Shown one piece after another: positions 10,879-21,647 of a stretch of DNA of 64,000 nt. A program made the translations under genes and the position numbers. Origin of the DNA: Thalassia testudinum (taxonomy: Eukaryota; Streptophyta; Magnoliopsida; Alismatales; Hydrocharitaceae); assembly GCA_037157565.1 (NCBI GenBank), contig JAZHRO010000003.1, positions 44,901,001 to 44,965,000 on the forward strand, in the 5' to 3' direction. Under the pieces are notes generated by a model, which saw nothing but the letters and a program-made list of their open reading frames with translations, ran no database searches and was not told the origin of the DNA. Every line of letters begins with the position of its first letter. Within the stretch, counting starts at the first letter, position 1.

Positions 10879-12311
10879 TGGATGTACGTGTTTCGTGTGT
10901 TTGAAATCGGGGTTACAGGTAACCCATCGTTGTAGTTGCAAAATGCGTGGTCAAATAAAATTTATAACCGAAACTCGAAAAGTGAGTCCTAGGTCGAGCA
11001 CAGGGAAGCGAACCTTTGGGTTTATGAAATCTACTCTTCAATTTTATTTCTTTTTGGTCATTTTTATCTTTTATAATTTTTTTGGTACTTTTAACAAGCA
11101 AGAGATTAGGTCGATGAAAACTTTATCTACTTGTAAAAATATAAGAGGGAGAGGGAGAGAGAGAGAGAAGCAATCATCTATTCATGAATAACTGTTTGTT
11201 ACAACTATGAAAGTAGGAAAAATACTCTACGAAAGCGTAAAAAGATAGAAAGAGATGAGAGAAATCCCCCTTGATGGTTGCTCGGAGGACGACTCGCTCT
11301 GACATCGCCCGAAGGAAGGTGGTGAGGAGCGAGATAAAGGAGGATGGAGCCGGCAGACGAAGGATGGGGTAGGACAGCATCGCGGCAAGGACCTTCTTTC
11401 TGAAGGGCGGTGAGAGGATGGCCACAGGATGCTCCACGAATGGGGATGAGGGGAGGGAAAACTATTTGATTTTCTACTCTAGAGGGGCATTCTGGGCTTG
11501 GGACAAGCTCTCTCTAGAGCCTCGAGGTGGTGAGAGGAAGAAAGGAAGAGATGAAGAAAAATGGGAGGGGTAGGGTCCTTTTATAGTGGAGGAAAGAATC
11601 AAATTCATATACAAGACATTTAGTGATGGTCATAAACGTCGCTGAAGATCCACCACAAACATCATTGAAGACAGCCCATGCATCCACCTGCCGCTGCGTC
11701 GGCTCACACTCTGCTCGCCCGTGTCACGCGCACATGCGTGATACGCGCCACTGCACTTGCACGAGCATGCCTCCGCACGCGCTCGTGCACCCACACTACT
11801 GTGTGCGTGCGGTGGTGCGTTCATGCGCATGGGTAGCTTGGGTTGCGCCACATGGTGCAATCTGGGTCATCCATCTTCTTTCCTTTGTAGGGAATGCTAT
11901 AGAGGCCGGATTGAGTCGATTTTCATGCTGTTGGGTTGCGATCGTCAACCCGAATCCATCCGTGGGGTCGGATTTGTCGTTTGATGCTCCGGATTGTGTC
12001 ACCTAGTCCCTCAGCCTTTGATCTTCCTTACATTGCATATGGTGCTACGGGACTCCGATCAAGGAGATTTTGGAGGCGTTGGACTCCGATCGTCATCTTG
12101 ATCAGATCCATATGGTCGAATCGTCAATCCGAGGCTTTGAAATAAATATCTTTCTCTCCTGACCACAAAAAGGATGCAATTAACCTAAATTATATACTAC
12201 TCTAAATACAGAATGATGCATGTTATGCAATATTTATTATAAGAATTGCAAATCTAAGCCTAGGAACATGCATGAATAGGCATTTTAACCTGAATAGATG
12301 TGTCTACATCA
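10879..12311 (-). repeat. Element B 5' LTR
   Basis: Bounded by TG (10879) and ...TACATCA (12311) in plus orientation. On the minus strand it begins TGATGTAGACAC, like H (TGATGTAAACAC). A TATA box CTATAAAAGG lies at 11577-11586 (minus). A GA microsatellite is at 11146-11170, and a GC-rich stretch with CGCATG and TGCACG words at about 11690-11830. ORFs here follow base composition and are not genes. Confidence 0.75.
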
Positions 12312-12574
12312 GGTTCCACCACCCTTAATTTTTCTTGATTTTTAATTTTCTGAAAATTTAAAGATTTTTCTAAGAGATTTTAATGATGATACAAGAGATG
12401 GTCGGGGGTGCTAACCTGAAGTACACGGGAAAACAAGTTCACCTGAAGTTTCCCGCTCCAAGCGAATCTGAATCCTGCTCCCGCTGCTGGTTCGCACCTA
12501 ACCAAAATACAAAATAAAATTTGTGAAGACCTAATAAACCAAGAGAGAGATAAAATATGTGACTAAGCTGTGCC

Positions 12575-12592
12575 TCCCCGAAAACGACGCCA
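12575..12592 (-). promoter_or_regulatory. Element C primer-binding site
   Basis: Minus strand TGGCGTCGTTTTCGGGGA, followed by GGCACAG. Complementary to the tRNA-Asp 3' end with a few mismatches, five bases from the LTR. Confidence 0.8.
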
Positions 12593-12597
12593 AAAAG

Positions 12598-14763
12598 TGA
12601 TGTGGGAAACACGCGTTTTGTTAAAGATGAAAAATAGTGTCGTTGCAATGTGTAAATCCACAATCAACTTTTACAATTTATAATGCCTAGAAAGTGGAGT
12701 ATCTTGGGTCATCCAATGAGACCAATTAGTTAGTCACCAAAATGGTTCTCTCTCTCGCCTTTCAAATCAACACATATCGTTTTGTATTTTTTATTTTCTT
12801 TTTTTTAGGGTTTTCAGAAATAGTCAGGCAATGAATGCGAAGATGAAAGTATGCTTAAGTTACTCCTATCAACTATTCTAGAGTGGCAAGAGTGTCCTCT
12901 CTTCTAAGCTTACCCTAGGCAAGTGCACCTAGGGTAATTAGAAGAGAGTTGTGGTGCATTACAACTACAAGAACAACTTGAAAAACACACTAACATTTAA
13001 ATTTGAGCTTGGAAGGCAAATATGACTTGTATTACTAGCAAAGTAGATGCAATGTAGCTGAATGCTTGTTACATGAAAGATAAGGAAATACTAGCTAATA
13101 GAAGAAAAATATAAAGATAAAGGAGGGAATTCTCTGGTAGATCTGGATGGCCCTTGCTCCAAATGTGGTTGCCCCACACTAGAAAAGTGTTCTCCTTCTC
13201 TTCCTTCTTTAATTGGCCTTCCTTCAAGATCTCCTCCAAGGTGGGCATCAACCACCTTATTGGCTCCTCCTTTTCCTAGCCATCCCCTCAATGTAGAGAG
13301 CTCCTCCTCCTTGGCGTGGCTAAGGGAGAAGGAAGTAGAAGAAGAAGACACCAAGGGGGCGGGTAGGTTGCACCCTTGAACTTCTTCTCTCCTTCCTCCC
13401 CCTTGGAATGAATGGAAAGGCTATGGTGGAACCTAAAACTAAGGAAGAAAATGATGTTATGGTGGTGGTTAAGGGGAGTTTAATAGGAATGGAGAAGGGT
13501 GGTTGGCATGCGATGTAGTGAAGGGCTAGGATTGATTTTGGTGGGTAGTTGGTCATCCTATGGTTGAGGGTTGGCACCAACCAAAGTTACACATAGGTGG
13601 TAGTTATGGGTGGCTACTACCCTTGGTGACTTTTGGTTTTGGTGCCAAAATGGGCCTTCTAGAAGGGATGCTTGATGGTGCCAAGATTGTATGGGTAGGA
13701 TAGGTTTAGGTGTTGGATGGAGGGTTGAGATGGAAGGGGATTTTTTCACCAAAATGGAGAAGGTAGTTAAGTGTTTTTGGCGCCAAAATCAAGGTGACCC
13801 TTGGTGGTGGTGGTGGATTGAAAGGTGGTAAGTTAGGTGGCACCAAGATAGATTGGGAGTAGGGAGCTTAGGTAGACTAGGTTTAAGGTTATTTGGTGGA
13901 GCTTAGGTAGGTGGGTTTTAGGGTTAGGTAGGGATGCCATTGAGGTGACTAGCTTAGCTAGCAAGGAGTAGGGTAGAGAGGTAGAGGAAGCTAGGGTTTT
14001 GGAGAGGAAGAGCTGGAGGAAGCTATCTTGAGTTGCACTAGATTGGTGGCTGCTGAAGAGAACTGCAGGGAGCTACCTTAGCTAGCTTAGCTTGCTAGTT
14101 CTTTGCTAGCTACTAAGCCAAGCTAGTTCAGTTGAAATGAGCTGAGGTGAGCTGGGTTTGGTCTTCCCGGAGATTACTTAGCCAGCTGGAGTAGGTAGCT
14201 TAGGTCAAGTAGGTCAGCTCAACTAAGTTGAGCTGAGTTGAGCCTCTGGCTGCTCAACTTGAGCTAACCTGAGCTAGTTGAGATCATCTTCAGCTGACCA
14301 AGTTTAGCTAGTAACTAGTCCTAGTCAGGTTGAGCTTCCAGTGAACTCTTCTAAGCTGGAGGAGCTGGAGTGGAGCTGAGATCAACTGTCTTCAGCTAGT
14401 TTGAGCTTCCATCTAGCTGAGGTGAGTTGAATGGAGCTGAGGTGAACTAGCTTGAGTTACCATTCAGCTGAGATGAGTTGAATGGAGCTAAGGATGAGTT
14501 GTTCCAGCTAGAAGGAGCTGGGATCTAGCTAATAGGAGCTTCTTCTTCATCTTCTACCTTTCCAAGTGCCAAGGTATGCTGGATCTGTCTTTCTATCTAT
14601 CCCTGACACTCAAGTAAATACATCAAAAATATAACTAAAATACAATGCATGCCTATCCTTGGTAAATGGCTAAATGCAGCCCGAAAATCCATTTGCAGAG
14701 TTAAAACCCTAAGAGCTAGATATGTTCTAGGGCATAAAAATAATGATAAACTGGTGTTTATCA
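12598..14763 (-). repeat. Element C 5' LTR, same family as solo LTR E
   Basis: In plus orientation it runs from TGATGTGGG to GTTTATCA. Aligned by eye to the reverse complement of 17189-19536, shared blocks occur throughout: the 12640-12780 segment, the GGCGCC-containing segment, the AGCT-rich segment (about 13860-14560) and the terminal GATAAACTGG-TTTATCA. A palindrome TTGGCGCCAA lies at 13777-13786. The TATA region near 13480 looks decayed compared with E. ORFs inside are not supported. Confidence 0.75.
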
Positions 14764-15309
14764 CCTACCACCACTATCCCCCCTTCCTTTCCACCTCCTC
14801 CCTACCACCACCTATGCTACCACCACTTGCCAGACACCACCACCTCCTCCTCCCACCACCACCCTCTACCACTATCCCCCTCCTCTCAAATAGCTTAGTT
14901 AATTAATTTTTTTATTAAGTACTTAGGTTTGATTTTATGTGTGAATGCAATTAAGATGTTTTGCAAGTTATTTTTAGTTGGATTGCATTGAAACAATTAA
15001 CATGTTGTTAGTGTATATTGAATTTTTGGTTAAATGTTTGGTTAATTTGGTTTAGTTAAATTGTTGCTCATTATTATTTATTGGGCAAGCCCACATATGT
15101 AATGGTAAGTTGTGAGTTATTCTCACTCTTAGTTTCATTAAAATGTTTAGTTAAAATTTGTATTTAATTTGAATGCTTGTGTGACATTTTATTTATAGAA
15201 GTGAAATGTGAGGTATACCCATATGTACTGTGATGCACTTTTGTGTATGTAAGATTTGAGAGAAATCCCATATTATAGTAGAAACTCTGTCGAAATTTTT
15301 TGACTTAGT

Positions 15310-15780
15310 ATTACGTGTAGGTATAGGTGTAGGGTTTATGATTAGGTTTTACATTTTGGGTTTATGGTTTTGTGTTTAGGGTTTAGGATTATGGTTATCT
15401 ATTTTTAGGTTAGGTTTTAGGGTTTAGTGTTTAAGGTTTAAGGTTAGGTTTAGGATTGTTTTTTTGGGTTTTGGTATTAGGTTTTGAGTTCTGGATTTAA
15501 GTTATAGGGTCTTTATTTTAGATTTAGGGTTTTTTGTTTAAGGTTTAAGTTCAGATTTTTTTGCTTTAGTTTAGGTTTATAATTTTTTATTTTAGGTTTT
15601 GGTTATATGTTTTGAGTTTTGGATTTAGGATTTTGGGTTTTGATTTTCAAATTAGGGTTTTGATTATTGAATTATGATTTAGGGTTTTATTTTTATTATT
15701 TTGCGTTTTAGTATAGAATTTAGAGTTTAGGTTTAGTTTATGGTTTTTGGGTTTAGTCCACAATTTAGGGCTTAGTACTT
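15310..15780 (+). repeat. Degenerate telomere-like TTTAGGG tract
   Basis: Many words such as GTTTAGGGTTTAGG, TTAGGTTTTAGGG and GGGTTTAG are scattered over about 470 bp with strong T/G strand bias. The plant telomere repeat is TTTAGGG, but the copies here are irregular and do not form a perfect array. Confidence 0.6.
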
Positions 15781-16025
15781 TTGTGTTTTGCAGTGTGGAG
15801 AAATTTATTAAATAAATTTAGAATCAGTTTAAATTTAGAAGCACTTCATGACAAACAATAGTAATTCTAACCCCAAGGTAGCAAGTTGTGGGAAGGATAT
15901 AATTGTGTCAAAATACTAGCTTGTCGAGAATTATGATCATGTTTTATGGACAATGCAGAGTGTGTGTATGCCTCACTTACATGCACAATGCGTTGTCTTT
16001 ATAACATGCCATAAGTGTCGTCATC

Positions 16026-16052
16026 CTTAGTTCAGAGAAGTTCTGAACTAAG
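16026..16052. repeat. Perfect 11-bp stem hairpin
   Basis: CTTAGTTCAGA, five-base loop GAAGT, TCTGAACTAAG. Adjacent to the larger inverted repeat 16058-16321. Confidence 0.85.
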
Positions 16053-16057
16053 CGGTG

Positions 16058-16321
16058 TCCTTGAAGATTTGATCACAACTTAGGGTTACTTCTGGCATGT
16101 AGCTAGTGTTTGGAGAAATTTCGGTCTCATTTTCTCGCTCTTCTCCGATATACCAACTAATCTTAACTCCGTTCCTAAAGCACCCTTTAGTGGGGGCTAT
16201 TGGGGATGTAGTTAAGGTTAGACTTAGGGGATATACTAGTGAAGTGCGAGGAGATGCTGCCGAAATTTTTCCAAACACTGGTTGCATGTAAGAAGTAACG
16301 TTGTGATCAAATCTTCAAGGA
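16058..16321. repeat. 264-bp fold-back (imperfect inverted repeat)
   Basis: Arms of about 130 bp. The outer ends TCCTTGAAGATTTGATCAC (left) and GTGATCAAATCTTCAAGGA (right) are perfect complements. Inside, AGTGTTTGGAGAAATTTCGG pairs with CCGAAATTTTTCCAAACACT. Almost no loop. It could be a fold-back MITE or part of a CACTA subterminal region. Confidence 0.85.
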
Positions 16322-16414
16322 TGGTCTATCAAGTGAAAATCTTCTTAAAATATACATTTTTTCCTTTTCGAGTCTAACTAATGAGTGGTTGTCATTGACA
16401 TTTAGGTTCATTAT

Positions 16415-17188
16415 CATGGATAAATCATGGATTTGTCTGAGGAATTCGAATTACCATTAATACATGAGTGAAGTGATTTCATTTCAGGAGTGGGCATTTA
16501 ATGATGATAGGAAGACATTTAGACCAGGTGAATTCCTTCAGTTGCTTTTATGCCCATCTAGACACTGTTTAAATGGTTTTTCTATGATCGAGACACAATT
16601 TTCGAGCATGTGATATGTAATAGTTGGTGTCAACATTACGTAAATTGGATAGCTCGTTGTGAGAAAATCAGAAGAGAAGTCAGAAATGAGGGAATTGAAG
16701 CTTTTGAAGAAAAGTGATGTTAATATGAATTGGATGAAATGTTACATAATATGAGAGCAATAGACCCTGAGGATGCAAATAATGATGAGACATTACAAGA
16801 TTGCAATGAGTTTTATGATGCAGTCAAGGCAGTAGAGGATCCTATTACTCCTGGAATAACATCAATGTTATTGTAATTCCTTTTCAAATTGTTTGAGATG
16901 AAAGTGATGAATAGAGACATAATGAAATTAATGTCTAAGGTTCTTGAATTCATTGGGGAGCTACTAAATAATCTTGCTGGGTCCCTAAGTCATGGTATGA
17001 TGAGAAGCAGATACGTGGGCACGGACTGAAATGCGAGAAGATTGATGCCTGTCATAATGACTGTGTCCCATATAGAAATGAGTACTCAAGATTGACTAAC
17101 TGCTCTAAATGTGGTGAGGAGAGGTATAAGGTGGGTAAGTTAACAAGCACAAGTGGGAAGAAACAACTGGCAGATATAAGGTGGTTCT
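16415..17188 (+). pseudogene. CACTA (En/Spm) TNP2 transposase, N-terminal fragment
   Basis: TNP2 is the transposase of CACTA DNA transposons. At 16415 the reading MDKSWI ... FQEWAFNDD resembles the transposase-associated N-terminal domain of these proteins (MD+SW start, then E+.F..FA). After a degraded middle, 17025-17140 reads KIDACHNDC.PYRNEYSRLTNC.KCGEERYK, the characteristic Cys-rich TNP2 motif that precedes the catalytic region. Stops and frameshifts are frequent. The reading runs into GTTCT at 17184-17188, where solo LTR E is inserted, and resumes at 19542. Element termini were not found. Confidence 0.75.
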
Positions 17189-17562
17189 TGATAAATGCCA
17201 GTTTATCATAATTCTTATGCATTAAAACTAACCTAGCACTTAGGATTTTACTCCGCAAACAGTTTTTTGGGCTGCATTTAGGCATAAATTAGGATAGGTA
17301 TGCATTGCATTTTTTATTGTCGTTTTAATGTATTTTTGTGAGTGTTAGGGATGTATTGATGCACAGATCCCTAAAACCCTAGCACTCAAGAAGGCAAATG
17401 GTGAAGGAGAAGCCCAGACTAGCTGGAACCCAACTTGATCCAGCTCACCACAGCTGGAACCTAGCTTACTTGAACTAGGGTTAGCTCATCCCAGCTCCAT
17501 TCAGCTAATCTTAGCTGGATGGCAGCTCAAGAGAGTTCACCTTAGCTCACCCTAGCTCAAGT

Positions 17563-17800
17563 CAGCTCAGATCCAGCTCAACTTAGCTGAGTCTAGATCA
17601 TCTCAGCTCCCACTAGTTCACAGGGAGCTCTAGCTAGCTCAGCTGAGTTGACAGGAGTTCACCCCAGCTCAGATCCAGCTCAACTTAGCTGAGTCTAGCT
17701 CATCTCAGCTCCCACTAGTTCACAGGGAGCTCTAGCTAGCTCAGCTGAGTTGACAAGAGTTCACCCCAGCTCAGATCCAGCTACAGCCAGCTCCACTCAA
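17563..17800 (+). repeat. 102-bp tandem repeat, AGCT-rich, in solo LTR E
   Basis: Units begin CAGCTCAGATCCAGCT at 17563, 17665 and 17767, so the period is 102 bp. The first two units are nearly identical and the third is partial. The unit sits in a longer AGCT-rich stretch (about 17400-18200). Confidence 0.85.
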
Positions 17801-18365
17801 CTCCAGCCAGCTGAAGAAGAATTCATCTCAGCTCAGGAAGCTCAAGTCCAGCTCCCGGGGACTCAGCTTAGCTCATCTCAGTTGAGCTAAGCTACCTTAG
17901 CTGCCTCAACCAGCTTGATTCTCCCCGGGAGCACCAGACCTAGCTCACCTCAGCTCATTTTGGTAGAAGCAAGCACACTTTAGCTTGGCTTAGCAACTAG
18001 CAAAGAACTAGCAAGCTAAGACAGCTAGAGTAGCCCCATGCCAGCCTCTTCAGTAGCAGCCAGCTCCAGCTCCAGCTCCAGACTTCTCCTCCTCAGCTCC
18101 TTCCTCCAAACCCTAGCGCCAACACCTTCTCCTCTACTCCACCTTTAGCTAAGCTAGCTTAGCTTATCTTAGCTTAGCTAACAACCAGCTCCTTGGCCAT
18201 CCATTACCTTAAAAATCAACCCTAGCTAGCTCCACCAACTCAAGCCTACCTAAGCTAGCTACCCTACTTAAGTTGGCACCACCACCTAGCCACCCCTTCA
18301 CCCCATTATCTCCACCAAAAGACACTTCAAGTTGGCACCAAAAACCACCCCTAAACACCCCCATT

Positions 18366-18501
18366 TTGGCGCCAACTTTCAGCCTCTTCATCCACCCTAC
18401 ACCTACCCATATAACACATCCTAGCCATCCACATACCCCCCTTCTAGAACCTTAAGGTGGCGCCACCTAATAGCCTTCTTGAAAGCCCATTTTGGCGCCA
18501 A
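18366..18501. promoter_or_regulatory. Two E2F-like palindromes in solo LTR E
   Basis: TTGGCGCCAA at 18366-18375 and 18492-18501 fit the E2F consensus TTSSCGSSAA exactly, about 145-280 bp upstream of the TATA box. Partial relatives (GTGGCGCCAC, GTGGCGCCAAC, TTGGCACCAA) lie nearby. Binding is inferred only from the consensus. Confidence 0.4.
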
Positions 18502-19541
18502 CACTAAGGGGTGTCAACACCCATAACTACCCCCTTGGTGTCCCTTAAGGTGGCGCCAACTCTCCTTGGCCATGGGATCTCCAACCACCTCCATCAACTC
18601 ATCATGGCCATCCAATTCAAAGGTCACCATAGCCCCCTTCCTATTCTATAAAAAGCCACCACCTACCACCATTTTGGGGGATCCTCCCTTAGTATATTTT
18701 TCTACCTAAACCACCTATACCTACGGCCAAGAAGAAGGAGTAGAGAAGGAGATTAAAGGGGCACATCACCAGCCCCTTTGGTGCCTTCTTCTTCCCACTC
18801 TCTTCAACTTGAGCCACGCCAAGGAGGAGGACTCTTCCACTTCAAGGAGGACGGCCAGGCAAAGGAGAAGGACTTAGGGTGGACGTCCACCCTTGGAGAG
18901 AAACTTATGGCACGCCCCCCTAGGGCTTGCCTTGGAGGACATCACCTTGGCGGAGCATTGCAAGGAAGGAGTTGAAGGACTCTTTTCAAGATTGGGAGCC
19001 ACCAACCTTGGAGCAAGAAGCCCTCTTCTTCACCATCTATCTAGAGGATTTGCGTTTTCTTTTCTTATTTGCATTTTTCTAGTAGTACAAGCTTTCCTCT
19101 ACTAGGCCTTTTGTAAAACACTTTATCAATTATCTAGTTGGCTTCTTTGCATTTCTTGTTTGCATTTCTATTAGCTTATTTTCAGCATTCTTCACTCCCT
19201 CTCCCTAATTATTCTAGGCCTCCACTTGCCTAGAGTGAGCTTAGGGAGAGGCTCTACTTGCCACATAGAAGTAGTATTTAAATTGAAGTGTAAATCACTT
19301 TTCCCGCCATCAGTTCGCATGTTGCCTTAGCTTAAAAACAAAAAAAATGATATATTGAAAAAAATACCAAAAAGAAAGTTGAGATTTATATTCCTAGCAA
19401 GAGAATCAATTTTGCAACCATATTGCCTCCTTGGATGACCCTAGATACTTCCCTATCTAGGATTATAAATTTAAGAGTGAAAGCGGATTTACGCGTTACA
19501 ACGACCTAATTAACAAATCGCATATTTTCGCTATCAGTTCT

Positions 19542-20216
19542 CCCTTATTTTCCACTAACCCCTAGGCTACAACACCTATTAATTTCCAGTAAAACAGCAA
19601 AATTGATGACGTGGCATCAGGAGAATAAATCGAAAGATGGATGCATCCATCATCCAGTAGATTCTGATGAGTGGAATAGATTTAATGAGAATCATGCATT
19701 ATTCGCAGAGGAGATACGGAATGTGGGACTTGGGCTTGCAAGCATGGATTCAGCCCATTCAAGAACATGTAGCCATCATATTCCAAATGGCCGGTGGTAA
19801 TGTTAACTTACAACTTACCCCCATGGCTATGCATTGGATCCACATTCATGATGTTGACTCTTCTTATCCCATGACCCAATCAACCAGGAAATGCGATAGA
19901 TGTTTATCTCCAACCATTTATTGATGAACTGAAAGTCTTGTGGTACATTGGTGTTCAAACATATGACGCATAGAAGAAACAATTCTTCTAGTTGCATGTA
20001 GCATTACTGTTGATAATCAACGACTTTCCAGCATATGCAAATTTGTCAGGATAGAGTACAAAGGGGAAGTTCACCTATCCAATCTATATGGATGATACTC
20101 ATTACCTGAGATTGCCAGAAAGCAAGAAGTTTTATTACTTAGGCCATTGCAGGTTTTTTCCCATTAAACACAAATGACGAATGTCACAATTCAAGGACAG
20201 ATTTGATGGTAAAGCA
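19542..20216 (+). pseudogene. CACTA TNP2 transposase, central fragment
   Basis: Continues the TNP2 frame after the solo LTR: YFPLTPRLQHLLISSK, then LMTWHQENKSKDG, HPVDSDEWNRFNENH, FAEEIRNVGLGLAS, then in other frames IDVYLQPFIDELKVLW, GVQTYDA, INDFPAYANLSG, YYLGHCRFFP. These are consecutive conserved blocks of the plant TNP2 transposase family. There are several frameshifts (for example near 19735 and 19880) and stops. It ends at 20216, where the LTR of copia element F starts (TGTCTG); the flank AAGCA (20212-20216) would be its target duplication. Confidence 0.85.
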
Positions 20217-21082
20217 TGTCTGTATTCATTAAGGAATCTAAAAACTACTACCTAAGCTTCACAGCTTAGGATTTTTCTGACTAGTCCAAGCTAGTCAATC
20301 CACTAACCGTACCGCTTGAAAAAGGGTGGCACAACCTCTTACAGCCACTATGCTTTTTATCCTGAAGAGAAGCAAAGACACCAACCACGAATCTTCTCAA
20401 TAATCATGGGATTCGTAAATCAAAGCAACAAGATAGAATAATAGAAATAACTTAATGAAACATCAATAAAAGATCAAACCAAATTTTTTGCAGAGGTTTG
20501 AGGCGTCGTGCTTTTGAAGGACATGAAGAATGGGTTGCGGAGGCCTTTTGAATAAACACAAGAAGCTCTACTTTTTGTAAGGTATTTCTCTTGAAAGTTA
20601 TGTGTAGATGAGATGCATACAACCTCTATTTATACTAAAAGTTTTGCCTGAATAGGAAGTTAAATTGGTCAATCAATTAAGGTTAATTGGTCAATCAAAA
20701 GGCAATTTCGTTGATCAATTAAGGTGGTTGGTTGATCACTAATTGATTGGTCAATTTACTTGGTTGGTCGATCAAAATGATATTTATCAACTTCCTAAAA
20801 TAGGTTGATTTGATCTGTTAATGAAGTTGGTTGGTCAATCAAATAACTAATTTGATCGATCAATATCCCTAAAAACTTGGTTTTGAAAAGATACCCGAAA
20901 ATCTATTTTTGTGTTTTATTTGAGGTTCCTTACAATAATGTCCTAGACTCAAATAAAGATACAAAGACACACATCAACAACTATCTACACTTGGCATGAA
21001 AGACGCTTTAATCCGAGATAGTCCTGAAATGTTAGTTTAGCAATAAGCATAATTTTGGTGCATCAAAACAAAAGTGCTTACA
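20217..21082 (-). repeat. Element F 3' LTR
   Basis: 866 bp, TGTCTG ... CTTACA in plus orientation; on the minus strand it starts TGTAAGCACTTTTG. A minus-strand TATA (AGTATAAATAG) lies at about 20623-20637. It contains a cluster of TTGRTCGATCAA-like words (20650-20875) that also occur in the body of F. The adjoining minus-strand GGGGAGAA tract after TTTTGATG is typical of copia elements of this type. Confidence 0.75.
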
Positions 21083-21096
21083 TTCTCCCCTTTTTT
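21083..21096 (-). promoter_or_regulatory. Element F polypurine tract
   Basis: Minus strand AAAAAAGGGGAGAA, immediately before the LTR start TGTAAG and after the words TTGTCATC. Confidence 0.75.
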
Positions 21097-21398
21097 GATG
21101 ACAACGAAATTATAATTATGAAATTAAAAATAGTTTTGCATAATATCTCTTTTTTGTTTCATCAAAAAGTAAAACATGCTGCTGTTGATTGTACATTTAA
21201 CTCCCCCTTAGACATATAATTTAAGCATCAGAAATATCATGTAGTATAAGAGAGCAAAATAGGAATATAGAACTAAAGGAGACAATCTTCATGCATTTTC
21301 ATAATGAAAAGAGTCTAGATAAGCAGTGCATAAAAATATAATTATTCTGAGAAAAATTAAATTATACATGCCAACAACAAGAACTAAGTAAAGATAAT

Positions 21399-21647
21399 CT
21401 AATCATCTATTGATGCCACGAAGGCATCCATTGTGCTCTGAAGATCAGTGTCCAACTCGAGGTCCAATGAATCTGATCTTTCAGAAGAAGTAGGCTGACC
21501 AAGACAAAGGCGACGTAGAGCTAACGACCAGGGTGTCGTCTACCTAGATGTCCTGCATGGTGGTGTAACCTGCTAATCTGCTAGTACTACTGCTGAAGTA
21601 GTAGGTGGAGGAGGAGGTGCTACAAGTAATGGAGGCATGGTAATAGA
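21399..21647 (-). pseudogene. Element F envelope-like ORF, C-terminal tail
   Basis: On the minus strand the stretch reads a Pro-rich segment (PPLLVAPPPPPTTSAVV) and then SSERSDSLDLELDTDLQS and MDAFVASIDD before a stop (21399-21401), with two earlier stops. It lies directly at the insertion point of G, and the ORF body lies on the other side of G (36656-37854). Linking the two is inference from position, orientation and the near-matching duplication (ATAGA and GTAGA). Confidence 0.55.

Larger units (their letters stand above)
10133..12311 (-). mobile_element. Element B: 5' part of an Athila-like element, cut by A
   Basis: Minus-strand element. From right to left it has a 5' LTR, a PBS and about 725 bp of leader. 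The leader is clearly similar to that of element H (33140-33846), with shared words such as TAGTAGCTTTTAGG and AATGTGGAGTGC. It stops at 10133, where the LTR of A begins. B therefore belongs to the same broad group as H, and its coding part, if any, lies left of A outside the window. Confidence 0.75.
12312..14763 (-). mobile_element. Element C: 5' end of an LTR retrotransposon, cut by B
   Basis: Minus-strand 5' LTR (12598-14763), PBS (12575-12592) and a 263-bp leader stub, interrupted at 12311 by the LTR of B. The LTR is homologous to solo LTR E in inverted orientation. The right flank is CCTAC; its partner lies outside. Confidence 0.75.
14764..16414. other. Non-coding stretch between element C and CACTA fragment
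   Basis: Starts with a C-rich CCACCACC/CCTCCTCC tract (14764-14890), then AT-rich DNA, then a degenerate telomere-like T/G-rich tract (15310-15780), and then a hairpin and fold-back (16026-16321). It may be the 5' part of CACTA element D, but I cannot find a CACTA terminus. No gene seen. Confidence 0.5.
17189..19536 (+). mobile_element. Solo LTR E inserted in the TNP2 gene
   Basis: Begins TGATAAATGCC and ends TTTTCGCTATCA, flanked on both sides by GTTCT (17184-17188 and 19537-19541), an exact 5-bp target duplication. There is no PBS after it and no polypurine tract before it, and the TNP2 reading frame continues directly across the empty site. It is therefore a solo LTR left by recombination. 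It contains a TATA box (18647-18654, TATAAAAA), two TTGGCGCCAA palindromes, AGCT-rich repeats and two full units plus of a 102-bp tandem repeat. Same family as the LTR of C. Confidence 0.9.

Noticed and set aside
13860..14560. CRISPR-like or tandem array
   Set aside because: AGCT words are irregular with no constant repeat and spacer lengths; simple-sequence LTR content in a plant genome.
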